A DNA stretch of 22,855 nt from the NCBI GenBank assembly GCA_012514415.1, contig JAAZAH010000135.1, forward strand, positions 1 to 22,855, in the 5' to 3' direction. Positions 15,744 to 22,855 of this stretch are shown one piece after another; the stretch's first letter is position 1, and the number at the start of each line of letters is the position of its first letter. The position numbers and the translations under genes are program-made. Source of the stretch: Sandaracinaceae bacterium (GTDB taxonomy: Bacteria; Myxococcota_A; Polyangia; Polyangiales; Houyiibacteriaceae). Below the pieces are notes generated by a model. It had not been told where the DNA came from, did no database searches, and saw only the letters and a program-made list of their open reading frames with translations.

Positions 15744-15749
15744 AGTATA
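15744..15749 (-). promoter_or_regulatory. -10 box of the diguanylate cyclase gene
   Basis: TATACT on the minus strand, five of six matches to TATAAT, nine bases before the ATG at 15734. No clear -35. The predicted leader would be zero to two bases. Confidence 0.4.
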
Positions 15750-15760
15750 ACCAAATTACT

Positions 15761-15791
15761 ATCTGAATGTTTAAATAAAGACTGTTCAGAT
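15761..15791. promoter_or_regulatory. inverted repeat in the cyclase-purL divergent region (possible operator)
   Basis: ATCTGAA (15761-15767) and TTCAGAT (15785-15791) are perfect seven-base arms separated by 17 AT-rich bases. The element lies just upstream of the cyclase -10 and about 75 bp before the purL ATG. It could bind a dimeric regulator of either gene. It does not match the consensus of the E. coli PurR site. Confidence 0.4.
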
Positions 15792-15863
15792 CGCAGAAAC
15801 ATCCTACACGTCGGCGCGATGAAACCGCTCGCCAACATGGCGTCGAGGGGGTAGAACGCAAGC

Positions 15864-18800
15864 ATGCGAACGCTCCTCTTCGCCAGTCCTCTGCCGGCGG
15901 GTGTGCGTGCCAAAAAGCTCGCAGACCTGCGCAAAATCAACCGTAAGATCACCGATCTCGAGCTCCGATGGAGCTACCTCGCGGCGCTCGCCCGCGAGCT
16001 GTCGGCGGACGAAGAGGCAAAGCTTGGCGCGCTCCTCGGCGCGCCGCTCAACGAGACACCCACCTCGGCGAACACGCTACACATCGGCCCACGCCTCGGC
16101 ACCATCTCGCCTTTCGCCTCGCGCGCGCGCGCCCTCTTCGACGCGCTCGGCATCGGCGGAATCGAACGGATGGAGCGGCTCCTCACCGTCACGGTTCATT
16201 TCGACGGCGACGCCACCATCGACCCCGCCCTCCGCGCAGCGCTCTTCGATCGGATGCGGGAGCAGCCCTTTGACACGCTCGGAGACGCCGAAGCGCTCTT
16301 CCGCACCGAAGAACCCGGGCAGGCCCGCGCCATCCCTGTTCTCCGCGATGGACGCGCAGCGCTCGAGGCCCTCGATCGTGAACTTGGGCTCGGCCTTGCC
16401 GACGATGAGATCGATTATCTCGTCGAGGCCGTTACCGGACTTGGCCGCGATCCGAACGACATCGAGCTGATGATGTTCGCCCAAGCCAATAGCGAGCATT
16501 GCCGCCATAAGATCTTCAACGGCGAGTTCGTCATCGACGGAGAGAGCATGCCCCGCTCGCTCTTTTCGATGATCAAGAACACCAAGGAGAAAAGCCCGGA
16601 AGGCGTGCTGAGCGCCTACTCGGACAACGCCGCCGTCATCGAGGGCTACAAGGGCGCGCGTTTCTTTGCCGATCCCAAGACCGGTGTCTTCAAAGAAAGC
16701 GAAGAGCCGATCCATCTCCTCCTCAAAGCCGAGACGCACAACCATCCTACGGGGATCAGCCCCGAACCCGGTGCTTCGACGGGCTCTGGTGGCGAGATCC
16801 GAGATGAGGGCGCGACGGGACGCGGCGCAAAACCCAAGGCGGGCCTCCTCGGCATGAGCGTCGGCCATCTGCACATCCCCGATCTGCCGCGTCCGTGGGA
16901 ACGCGATTATGGACGGCCGCGCCATATGGTTTCGGCCCTCGACATCGCGCTCGAATCGCCGGTCGGGGCCGCACGCTTCAACAACGAGTTTGGTCGCTCG
17001 GGCATCACCGGATATTTTCGTAGCTTCGAGCTCGAAACCCCGAGTGGCGTCCGCGGCTACCACAAACCGATCCTCATCGCAGGCGGTCACGGAAACATCC
17101 GCGAAGAGCACATCAAGAAGGGCGATGTCCCCGTCGGCGCCAAAATCGTCGTCCTCGGCGGGCCCGGAATGCTTATCGGGCTTGGAGGCGGCGCGGCGAG
17201 TTCGGAAGAATCCATCGGCAGCGATGATCTCGATTTCACCGCAGTTCAGCGCGACAACGCCGAGATTCAGCGGCGCTGTCAGGAGGTCATCGACGCGTGT
17301 TGGGCGCTTGGAGATGAAAACCCCATCGCCTCGATCCACGACGTTGGCGCCGGCGGCCTGTCAAACGCCATCCCCGAGATCGTCCACGACGCCGGACGCG
17401 GCGGACGCGTCGATCTTCGCGCGATTCCGGTCGAAGACCCTTCACTCAGCCCGCTCGAGATTTGGTGTAACGAGAGCCAAGAGCGCTACATTCTCGCGAT
17501 CCCTCATGGGGAGCTCGAGCGCTTCGAGGCGTTGTGCGAGCGAGAGCGCGCGCCTTATGCCGTCGTCGGCGAGGTGATCGAGGAGCCCATCCTCATCCTC
17601 GAAGACCCCCTCCACGGGGATCGTCCCATCGAGATGCCCCTCGACTTGTTGTTCGGAAAGCCGCCCAAGATGCAGCGCGAGGCAGAGCGCGGCGAGCGGC
17701 CCGGCGATCCCCTCGACTTCGACGAGATCGAGCTCGATGAAGCCATCTCGCGTGTGCTTCGCTCGCCGACCGTGGGCGATAAAGGTTTCCTCATCACCGG
17801 CGCCGACCGCTCGGCCCTCGGCCTGGTCGCACGCGATCAACTCGTCGGCCCTTATCAGGTCCCCGTGGCGGACGCGGGGATCACCCTCGCCGATTATCAA
17901 GGCTATCAGGGAGAAGCGCTCGCGATGGGAGAGCGGACTCCGGTCGCGCTCCTCGATCCTGTCGCCTCGGCGCGCCTCGCCATCGGCGAAGCGCTCACCA
18001 ACATCGCCTCGGCCGGGATCGAATCGCTTCACGATATCAAGCTTTCGGCGAACTGGATGGCGAGCTCGGGCGATCCCCTCGAGGATGAAGGGCTCTACGC
18101 GATGGTGCAGGAAGTGGGCATGGAGCTCTGCCCCGCACTCGGCATCGCGATCCCGGTCGGCAAAGACTCGCTCTCGATGCGGACGCGCTGGAAGGAAGAT
18201 GGCGAAGAGCGCGCGGTCGTCTCGCCTCTCTCACTGATCATCACGGCGCTGTCCCGCGTGCCGGACGTGCGCGCACATCGCACGCCCGAGCTGCGGCTGA
18301 ACGAAGGGCCGACGAGCCTCCTGCTCGTCGATCTTGGAGGCGGAAAGGATCGCCTCGGCGCCTCGATTCTCGCGACCGTCTACTCTCGGCTCGGAGAGCT
18401 CCCGCCGAACCTCGACGATCCCAAACTTCTCGTCCGCTTCTTCGACGCCCTCCGAGAGCTTCGAAAAAAAGACGCCATCCTCGCCTATCACGATCGCTCC
18501 GATGGCGGGCTCTTCGCCTCGGCTGTCGAGATGGCCTTCGCCGGCGGCGTGGGACTCCGCATCGAAGTCCCCACGGGGCGTGAGACCCTCCCCTTCCTTT
18601 TCAATGAAGAGCTCGGCGCGATCCTTCAGGTGCGCGACAACCAGCTCGACGAAGTGCGCGAAGTTTTCGCATCGCGCGGGCTCGAGACGCTCAAAATCGG
18701 CGCGCCGCAAACCTCGCATGAGGTCTCGATCGTCCGCGGCGATGAAGCCCTTTATCAGGCCGAACTCCGCGCACTCCGAGCGCTTTACTCCGAAACGACC

Positions 18801-19691
18801 GAAGCCATCGAGCGCCTCCGTGATGCCGAAGAGACCGTCCGCGAAGAACAAGCCTATCGGCTCAGCGACGGCAAGCGCAGGCTTGTGAGCCGGCTGACCT
18901 TTGATCCCGAAGAGTCGATCGCGGCGCCCCTTATCGCACGCGGCGCTCGTCCAAAACTCGCCGTTCTTCGAGAGCAGGGCGTCAACGGACAGCTTGAGAT
19001 GGCCGCAGCCTTCCATCAGGCGGGTTTCGAAGTCGTCGATGTGCATCTCACCGATCTTGGGCGGGGAGATCGCAGCCTCAGCGACTTCCGAGGGCTCGCC
19101 ATCCCGGCCGGACCGAGTTTCGGTGCGGTTTTTGGTGCGTCACGCGGCTTTGCCTCGATGATCCTTTCGGACTCGCGCCTTCGCGACGAGCTAACTGCCT
19201 TCTTCGAGCGCGATGAGACCTTCACCTTCGGCGCAGGCGAAGGGGCGCATCTGCTCGCTCACCTCGCCGAGATCATTCCTGGCCTCGATGCGCCCTCATT
19301 CACGCTCAACCGCTCGAACCGCTTCGAGGCGCGGCTCGTCTCGCTTCGCATCGAAGAGTCGCCAAGCGTTCTTCTCCGCGGCATGGAAGGTTTGATCGCG
19401 CCGATCGTCTTCAACCTCGAAGAAGGCCGCGCGTCACTTGAAGGCGCGTTGCCGTCGGCGCGCTTTGTCGACGCCTCCATGGAGCCAACGGAGCTCTACC
19501 CCGAAAATCCAAGCGGGAGCGAAGGAGGTGCCGCGATGTTCACGAGCCGCGATGGGCGAGTGACGCTCTCACTCGTTCGGCCGGAGCGAGCCTTCCGAAG
19601 CGTTCAGCTCAGCCATCGCCCGCGCGAATGGAAGGAGCGAAGCCCTTGGGCGCGCCTCTTTGAAAATGCGCGCGTCTTTTCCGAAGGCTAA
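15864..19691 (+). CDS. purL: FGAM synthase (single-chain PurL) with catalytically degenerate glutaminase domain
   Basis: Converts FGAR to FGAM in de novo purine synthesis. The 1275-aa chain is collinear with the large E. coli-type enzyme (1295 aa). The synthetase part is intact: FAQANSEHCRHK at 205-216, AETHNHPTGISPEPG at 289-303, GSGGEIRDEGATGRG, KDSLSM from Lys767 and YHDRSDGG from Tyr875. The C-terminal class I amidotransferase domain (about 1030-1275) keeps its frame, AVLREQGVNGQLEMAAAF, FEAR and the closing region, but not its active site. GVCNGCQ is GAGEGAH, so the nucleophile is Gly1125. PHPER is VRPER, so the catalytic His is Arg1239, with only Glu1241 kept. GGFSYGD is AGPSFGA and SHGEGR is NLEEGR. 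Glutamine hydrolysis should therefore be lost. Ammonia or a separate glutaminase is needed, unless another PurL/PurQ exists. Confidence 0.95.
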   Translation: MRTLLFASPLPAGVRAKKLADLRKINRKITDLELRWSYLAALARELSADEEAKLGALLGAPLNETPTSANTLHIGPRLGTISPFASRARALFDALGIGGIERMERLLTVTVHFDGDATIDPALRAALFDRMREQPFDTLGDAEALFRTEEPGQARAIPVLRDGRAALEALDRELGLGLADDEIDYLVEAVTGLGRDPNDIELMMFAQANSEHCRHKIFNGEFVIDGESMPRSLFSMIKNTKEKSPEGVLSAYSDNAAVIEGYKGARFFADPKTGVFKESEEPIHLLLKAETHNHPTGISPEPGASTGSGGEIRDEGATGRGAKPKAGLLGMSVGHLHIPDLPRPWERDYGRPRHMVSALDIALESPVGAARFNNEFGRSGITGYFRSFELETPSGVRGYHKPILIAGGHGNIREEHIKKGDVPVGAKIVVLGGPGMLIGLGGGAASSEESIGSDDLDFTAVQRDNAEIQRRCQEVIDACWALGDENPIASIHDVGAGGLSNAIPEIVHDAGRGGRVDLRAIPVEDPSLSPLEIWCNESQERYILAIPHGELERFEALCERERAPYAVVGEVIEEPILILEDPLHGDRPIEMPLDLLFGKPPKMQREAERGERPGDPLDFDEIELDEAISRVLRSPTVGDKGFLITGADRSALGLVARDQLVGPYQVPVADAGITLADYQGYQGEALAMGERTPVALLDPVASARLAIGEALTNIASAGIESLHDIKLSANWMASSGDPLEDEGLYAMVQEVGMELCPALGIAIPVGKDSLSMRTRWKEDGEERAVVSPLSLIITALSRVPDVRAHRTPELRLNEGPTSLLLVDLGGGKDRLGASILATVYSRLGELPPNLDDPKLLVRFFDALRELRKKDAILAYHDRSDGGLFASAVEMAFAGGVGLRIEVPTGRETLPFLFNEELGAILQVRDNQLDEVREVFASRGLETLKIGAPQTSHEVSIVRGDEALYQAELRALRALYSETTEAIERLRDAEETVREEQAYRLSDGKRRLVSRLTFDPEESIAAPLIARGARPKLAVLREQGVNGQLEMAAAFHQAGFEVVDVHLTDLGRGDRSLSDFRGLAIPAGPSFGAVFGASRGFASMILSDSRLRDELTAFFERDETFTFGAGEGAHLLAHLAEIIPGLDAPSFTLNRSNRFEARLVSLRIEESPSVLLRGMEGLIAPIVFNLEEGRASLEGALPSARFVDASMEPTELYPENPSGSEGGAAMFTSRDGRVTLSLVRPERAFRSVQLSHRPREWKERSPWARLFENARVFSEG

Positions 19692-19706
19692 TCTCCGACG
19701 CCTTCG
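19682..19706 (+). terminator. hairpin at the purL stop codon (possible terminator)
   Basis: CGAAGGC (19682-19688) pairs with GCCTTCG (19700-19706) across an 11-base loop that contains the purL stop. AAGGCTTTATT follows, with a weak T-run. Termination is possible but poorly supported. Confidence 0.35.
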
Positions 19707-19737
19707 AAGGCTTTATTCAGAGCGACATCGAGTCAAT

Positions 19738-19766
19738 GGGCGGACGCGATCCCATCCCGTCCGCCC
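19738..19766 (+). terminator. strong hairpin downstream of purL (probable terminator without full T-run)
   Basis: GGGCGGACG (19738-19746) and CGTCCGCCC (19758-19766) form a perfect nine-pair GC-rich stem with an 11-base loop. The following GTTCACTCTGTTAC is only moderately T-rich. It separates purL from pyk. Confidence 0.55.
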
Positions 19767-19875
19767 GTTCACTCTGTTACACTGAGTCCCCTACCCGAGC
19801 GCCCAAGATGAGCGCCGCTTAAAGCGACCTCCCAAGGCTCCGAAGGCGACGCATTGCCCGAAGCATACTGGAGGA

Positions 19876-19910
19876 ATGCGCGAGAAAGTGCGATGAAGAG
19901 ACCGCGATGA
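19876..19910 (+). other. two stacked mini-ORFs overlapping into pyk
   Basis: ATG at 19876 opens MREKVR and stops with TGA at 19894-19896. That TGA overlaps the ATG at 19893 of MKRPR, whose TGA at 19908-19910 overlaps the pyk ATG at 19907 (ATGA both times). A GGAGG at 19870-19874 is the only good Shine-Dalgarno sequence, 32 bases from the pyk ATG. A 12-base duplication, GCGATGAAGAGA, creates the second mini-ORF next to the pyk start. Translation of these peptides is not shown. Confidence 0.3.
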
Positions 19911-21319
19911 AGAGAGCGCGCTTCACCAAAATTGTTTGCACCATTGGCCCAAGCACCCATTCGAGCCAGACGCTCCGCGAGCTAGCCCTCGCCGGGATGA
20001 ACGTAGCGCGCCTCAATATGTCGCATGGCGATCACGCATCGCATCTCCAAGTCATCCGCAACATCAAGAGCCTCAATAAGAAGCTCCCCGATCCGGTGGC
20101 CATCCTTGCCGATCTCCAAGGCCCCGAGATCCGCACAGGCGAGGTCGAGGCACCGATCGAACTCAAAGCCGGCGAGGTCTTTTATTTCACCGTGCTTGGC
20201 GCCGACGTCGAAGAGCGCTCGGTCTCTGTGAACTATCAGGATCTCGTACGCGACATCAAAAAGGGCGATCGCGTCACGGTCGACAACGGGCTCATCAACC
20301 TTCAGGTGCTCGAAGTCGACGAACATCACCTCAAATGCCGCGTTCTCGATGGCGGCACGCTCGGATCCAAAAAGCACGTGAACCTCCCCGGAGTTCGCGT
20401 GAACCTTCCCTCCATCACTCAAAAGGACCGCAAAGACATCGAGTTCGCCATCGAAAACGATCTCGATTTCATCGCGCTGTCCTTCGTTCGCTCGGCCGAC
20501 GATGTGCTCGAGGTTCGTGAGATCGTCGAGCGGGCCGGCGGACATCAGCGGCTCATCGCGAAGATCGAGAACCAAGAGGGCGTGGATCACTTCGACGCCA
20601 TTCTCGAAGCCGCCGATGGCATCATGGTCGCGCGAGGCGATCTCGGCGTCGAAGTGAACCTCGAAGATCTCCCCGTCCTTCAGCGTCATATGGTGCGGCG
20701 CGCGGAGATCGCCGGAAAACCTGTCATCGTCGCGACCCATCTGCTCGAGTCCATGATCGAATATCCGCATCCGACGCGCGCAGAGGTCACCGATGTCGCG
20801 AACGCGGTCTACGAGCAGGCCGACGCCATCATGCTCAGCGGCGAGACGGCGACAGGCAGCTATCCTGTTCGGGCCGTCGAAATGCTCGATCGCATCGCTC
20901 GACGCATCGAACTCGAACCCTCGATGGGTTTTTATCGGGAGCGGCCCGCGCCGCGGAGCTTGCGGGAAGAGCTCGCCCAAAGCGCGTGTCGTCTCGCGGA
21001 TTCGCTCGATGCCGCTGCCATCATTGTGATCACGAGGCGTGGGCTCTTCGGACAGCTCGTGGCGAGCTATCGACCGAAGCGGGCGGTGATCTGCGCCTTT
21101 ACGAATATGAGCACCACGCGCCGCAAACTCCTCTTGAACCGCGGCGTGATGCCCTTCCGCATCAATCTTTCGAAAAACCCCGAAAAGACCATCACGACCG
21201 CGCTCGAGAAGCTTCGTGAGCGGGGCGTCGCCAAACCCGGCGAGCCGATCGTCATCGTGAGCGACATCGTCGCCGGGAGCGACTTCGTGACGAGCATCCA
21301 GGTGCGCTCCCTCGAATGA
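19907..21319 (+). CDS. pyk: pyruvate kinase
   Basis: Transfers phosphate from phosphoenolpyruvate to ADP in the last step of glycolysis. The 470-aa protein starts with the usual TKIVCTIGPST and carries all main motifs: NMSHG (37-41), LQGPEIRTG (70-78), the catalytic IAKIENQEGVDHFD region (Lys219, Glu221), VARGDLGVE with Asp245, and ATHLLESMIEYPHPTRAE. Glu74 in GPEIRT is the residue linked to K+ dependence in this family, where K+-independent enzymes have Lys. The C-terminal domain is complete, so an allosteric tetramer is expected; the effector cannot be read. The ATG has no adjacent Shine-Dalgarno sequence and lies at the end of two stacked mini-ORFs. Its stop overlaps the start of the esterase gene. 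Confidence 0.95.
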   Translation: MKRARFTKIVCTIGPSTHSSQTLRELALAGMNVARLNMSHGDHASHLQVIRNIKSLNKKLPDPVAILADLQGPEIRTGEVEAPIELKAGEVFYFTVLGADVEERSVSVNYQDLVRDIKKGDRVTVDNGLINLQVLEVDEHHLKCRVLDGGTLGSKKHVNLPGVRVNLPSITQKDRKDIEFAIENDLDFIALSFVRSADDVLEVREIVERAGGHQRLIAKIENQEGVDHFDAILEAADGIMVARGDLGVEVNLEDLPVLQRHMVRRAEIAGKPVIVATHLLESMIEYPHPTRAEVTDVANAVYEQADAIMLSGETATGSYPVRAVEMLDRIARRIELEPSMGFYRERPAPRSLREELAQSACRLADSLDAAAIIVITRRGLFGQLVASYRPKRAVICAFTNMSTTRRKLLLNRGVMPFRINLSKNPEKTITTALEKLRERGVAKPGEPIVIVSDIVAGSDFVTSIQVRSLE

Positions 21320-22257
21320 TCATGCGGCGAGCGGAGGGCGAGAGATGGGCCCTTCGGGGCAGGCGAAGTGGCTGGAGACTCGCTCCGCTGATTTGCGCGC
21401 TCTGGTTGGGGTGTGCCGAGCCGGTCCCGTCCGTCCTGGCTGAAGACACCCTCATCGAAGGCGTCGGAGCAGAGAGCCGCGCCCTCTCCGATTTTTCCGA
21501 ACACATCCCCTACGCCCAAAGCCCGGACGGCTCGCTCCACCGCCACCTTCGTTTTGGCAAACTCAAGTTCATCGAGATCGTCCCGCCCGGCGTCGATCCG
21601 CATGCGAGCCTCCCCATCGTGGTGCATTTTCACGGCCTCTCCGATCGGCCGAGGCTCCCTTCCGCCAGCGCTCAACATCCATCCATCCCCGCGCGCATTC
21701 TCCTTCCACGCGGGCCCTACCCGTTCGAGCGCGGCTTTGCTTGGTATCCTTATCGCGTCCGCGAAAATCGCCGCGAGGAGATGAAGCGAGCGCTCGAGGG
21801 GACGGCCCATCATCTCGCCCGCTTCCTCGACGAAGCTTCGGAGCGTTTTCGCACGCCCTGCCGGCCCATTGCCGTCGGCTTCTCGCAAGGCGGAATGATC
21901 ACCCTCGCGACCGCCGTCCTCCGCCCCGAGAGCCTTGAGGCCGCCATCGCTCTCGCCGCCTATTTCCCTCCCGAGCTCATCCCCGAATCCGCCAGCGAGC
22001 GCGCCCTTCCCATCCGCATGATCCACGGACTCGATGATGCGATCGTGCCCCCCGGTCCAACCCTCGAGAGCGTCGAAGCGCTTCGAGAACGTGGCTTCAC
22101 CATCGACCTTACCCTGATCGAAGGCATGCGCCACGCCTCGACGCCTGACTCCGATCGCGCCCTGGGTGAGGCGATCCATCGCGCACTCCGGGCATGTACC
22201 CACTCCTCCGAGCGCTCACCAATCTTAGACACTGCCCGTCGAGACAGCGCGCCCTAA
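21316..22257 (+). CDS. alpha/beta-hydrolase (phospholipase/carboxylesterase-like), probable lipoprotein
   Basis: A 313-aa serine hydrolase. The catalytic triad is visible: Ser190 in GFSQGG, Asp241 in HGLDDAIVP and His273 in GMRHAST. HFHGLSD (104-110) is the oxyanion-hole side. The pattern fits the phospholipase/carboxylesterase (esterase YpfH/FrsA-like) group. The N-terminus is a positively charged stretch followed by RLAPLICALWLGC, which looks like a lipoprotein signal with Cys33 as lipidated residue, although Trp at -3 is unusual, so simple secretion is also possible. The ATG overlaps the pyk TGA (ATGA), and a second ATG two codons later is possible. It is therefore cotranscribed with pyk, an odd pairing of cytosolic glycolysis and an envelope esterase. 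Substrate unknown. Confidence 0.82.
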   Translation: MIMRRAEGERWALRGRRSGWRLAPLICALWLGCAEPVPSVLAEDTLIEGVGAESRALSDFSEHIPYAQSPDGSLHRHLRFGKLKFIEIVPPGVDPHASLPIVVHFHGLSDRPRLPSASAQHPSIPARILLPRGPYPFERGFAWYPYRVRENRREEMKRALEGTAHHLARFLDEASERFRTPCRPIAVGFSQGGMITLATAVLRPESLEAAIALAAYFPPELIPESASERALPIRMIHGLDDAIVPPGPTLESVEALRERGFTIDLTLIEGMRHASTPDSDRALGEAIHRALRACTHSSERSPILDTARRDSAP

Positions 22258-22369
22258 AGAGCTGATAGGGACGCCCCGACAAGGTGCGTTTTCCCCACAG
22301 AGAGCCGAGCGGGCTGAAAAGTACGACCACTAAGCCGCACCAGCGCACATCACGGCGCATCCATCAGTA

Positions 22370-22379
22370 GGAGGAGGAG
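22370..22379 (+). promoter_or_regulatory. strong ribosome-binding site of the 63-aa acidic protein
   Basis: GGAGGAGGAG directly before the ATG at 22380; the first GGAGG has a five-base spacing. It is the best Shine-Dalgarno sequence in the window and supports this short gene as real. Confidence 0.75.
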
Positions 22380-22571
22380 ATGCTTGAGCGCATGATCGAG
22401 AGGTTGATTGAAGAGGTGGAGCTATCGCCGGCGCAGGCTGAACAGGCCGCGATGCTCATGCTCGATATGATCGAGGACGGCACCTACGAGATCGAGCGAG
22501 AGCTCGAGGTGTACACGGCCGATGCGAGCGAGGAGGATGAAGATTGGGAGGCGCAGCTCGATCTTCTATGA
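22380..22571 (+). CDS. small acidic helical protein of unknown function
   Basis: 63 aa, about one third Asp/Glu (21 of 63) against three Arg. Residues 1-32 form an amphipathic helix pair (LERMIERLIEEVELSPAQAEQAAMLMLDMIED), followed by GTYEIERELEVYTADA and a very acidic tail (EEDEDWEAQLDLL). No signal peptide, TM segment, Cys or His. I do not recognise the family. The strong Shine-Dalgarno sequence and the neat helical periodicity argue that it is a real gene. It lies 122 bp after the esterase on the same strand; no promoter or terminator is clear in that gap. The shape recalls small regulatory or adaptor proteins, but no function is proposed. Confidence 0.72.
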   Translation: MLERMIERLIEEVELSPAQAEQAAMLMLDMIEDGTYEIERELEVYTADASEEDEDWEAQLDLL

Positions 22572-22701
22572 GCGCGCGCGGGATCGGTGCGGTCGAGCGC
22601 GAAGATGCGCCTTGAGCGCGCAGTACTTCGCGCCATTCACGCTCGGTGCCGGATGCGCGCTTTGCGCGAACGCATGCCTTCGCCCCGCTCAGAGCCAAGG
22701 C

Positions 22702-22855
22702 TCAGAGATCGCGTAGCGCAAGGCGCGCCTGTACCGGCACCCGCTCATCTGGAATGTGGAGCTCTTGAATCACGCGCTTTAGAACGAGGCGCTCCTCGTT
22801 GGTGAGGACATCGTCGCTCATGGCCTCCCCCCATTTTTCCTCGAGGAAGCCTTCA
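22702..22855 (-). CDS. 3' end of an unidentified minus-strand gene (partial at window edge)
   Basis: Reading the minus strand from the right edge, the frame is open for 50 codons and ends with TGA at 22704-22702. The visible C-terminus is charged and helical (NEERLVLKRVIQELHIPDERV, then ARLALRDL). An in-frame ATG at 22821 preceded by GGGGGGAGG would give a complete 39-aa protein, but the Shine-Dalgarno core is only two bases away and the frame stays open upstream, so a longer gene running out of the window is as likely. It converges on the acidic-protein gene over 130 bp that show nothing else. Family not recognised. Confidence 0.45.
   Translation of the reverse strand, partial: EGFLEEKWGEAMSDDVLTNEERLVLKRVIQELHIPDERVPVQARLALRDL

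Noticed and set aside
16077..17339. 420-codon open frame on the minus strand
   Set aside because: Antisense to the conserved synthetase domain of purL; composition is that of a shadow frame.
22689..22708. Terminator-like GAGCC/GGCTC repeat after the partial minus-strand gene
   Set aside because: The loop would be two bases and no T-run follows; it is better read as a chance repeat.

Overview
The window is GC-rich chromosomal DNA from a Gram-negative bacterium. Two likely lipoproteins, a YggX-type Fe(II)-trafficking protein, an HpnA-like epimerase and the long single-chain PurL support this. The mix recalls Myxococcota/Bradymonadales-like deltaproteobacterial lineages, but that placement is inference. 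No tRNA, rRNA, CRISPR array, transposase or phage gene was seen. The content is mostly housekeeping with several uncharacterised genes.

Layout. 1-435 is non-coding and carries about five copies of a 19-bp imperfect palindrome upstream of an RlmI-like rRNA methyltransferase (436-1599, +). A small orphan HExxH protein (1584-2183, -) converges on it. A degenerate M29/NicX-like protein (2355-3545, +) converges on a minus-strand run: NUDIX hydrolase, two-repeat lipoprotein, yggX, and M17 leucyl aminopeptidase (7077 down to 3588). On the plus strand follow a sugar-epimerase-like SDR with a clear intrinsic terminator, then purC. A long-chain acyl-CoA synthetase (minus) converges on purC. Next come an unrecognised 529-aa three-TM helical protein (+), a GT-C-like polytopic membrane protein (-) and a membrane diguanylate cyclase (-). 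purL (+) diverges from the cyclase. Then follow pyk (+), a translationally overlapping esterase lipoprotein (+), a 63-aa acidic protein (+), and the 3' end of a minus-strand gene at the right edge.

Joint functions. PurC and PurL are both steps of de novo IMP synthesis, but they lie about 6.5 kb apart and are not an operon. yggX and pepA are tightly coupled, and pyk overlaps the esterase by four bases.

The most notable observation is in PurL. The FGAR-synthetase part looks intact, but the C-terminal glutamine amidotransferase domain has lost its nucleophile Cys (Gly1125), its catalytic His (Arg1239) and the surrounding oxyanion and loop motifs, while keeping fold length and an open frame. That predicts a pseudo-glutaminase PurL. 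A second theme is several genes with a -10-like hexamer 5-9 nt upstream of the start codon and no convincing ribosome-binding site, suggesting leaderless transcripts.
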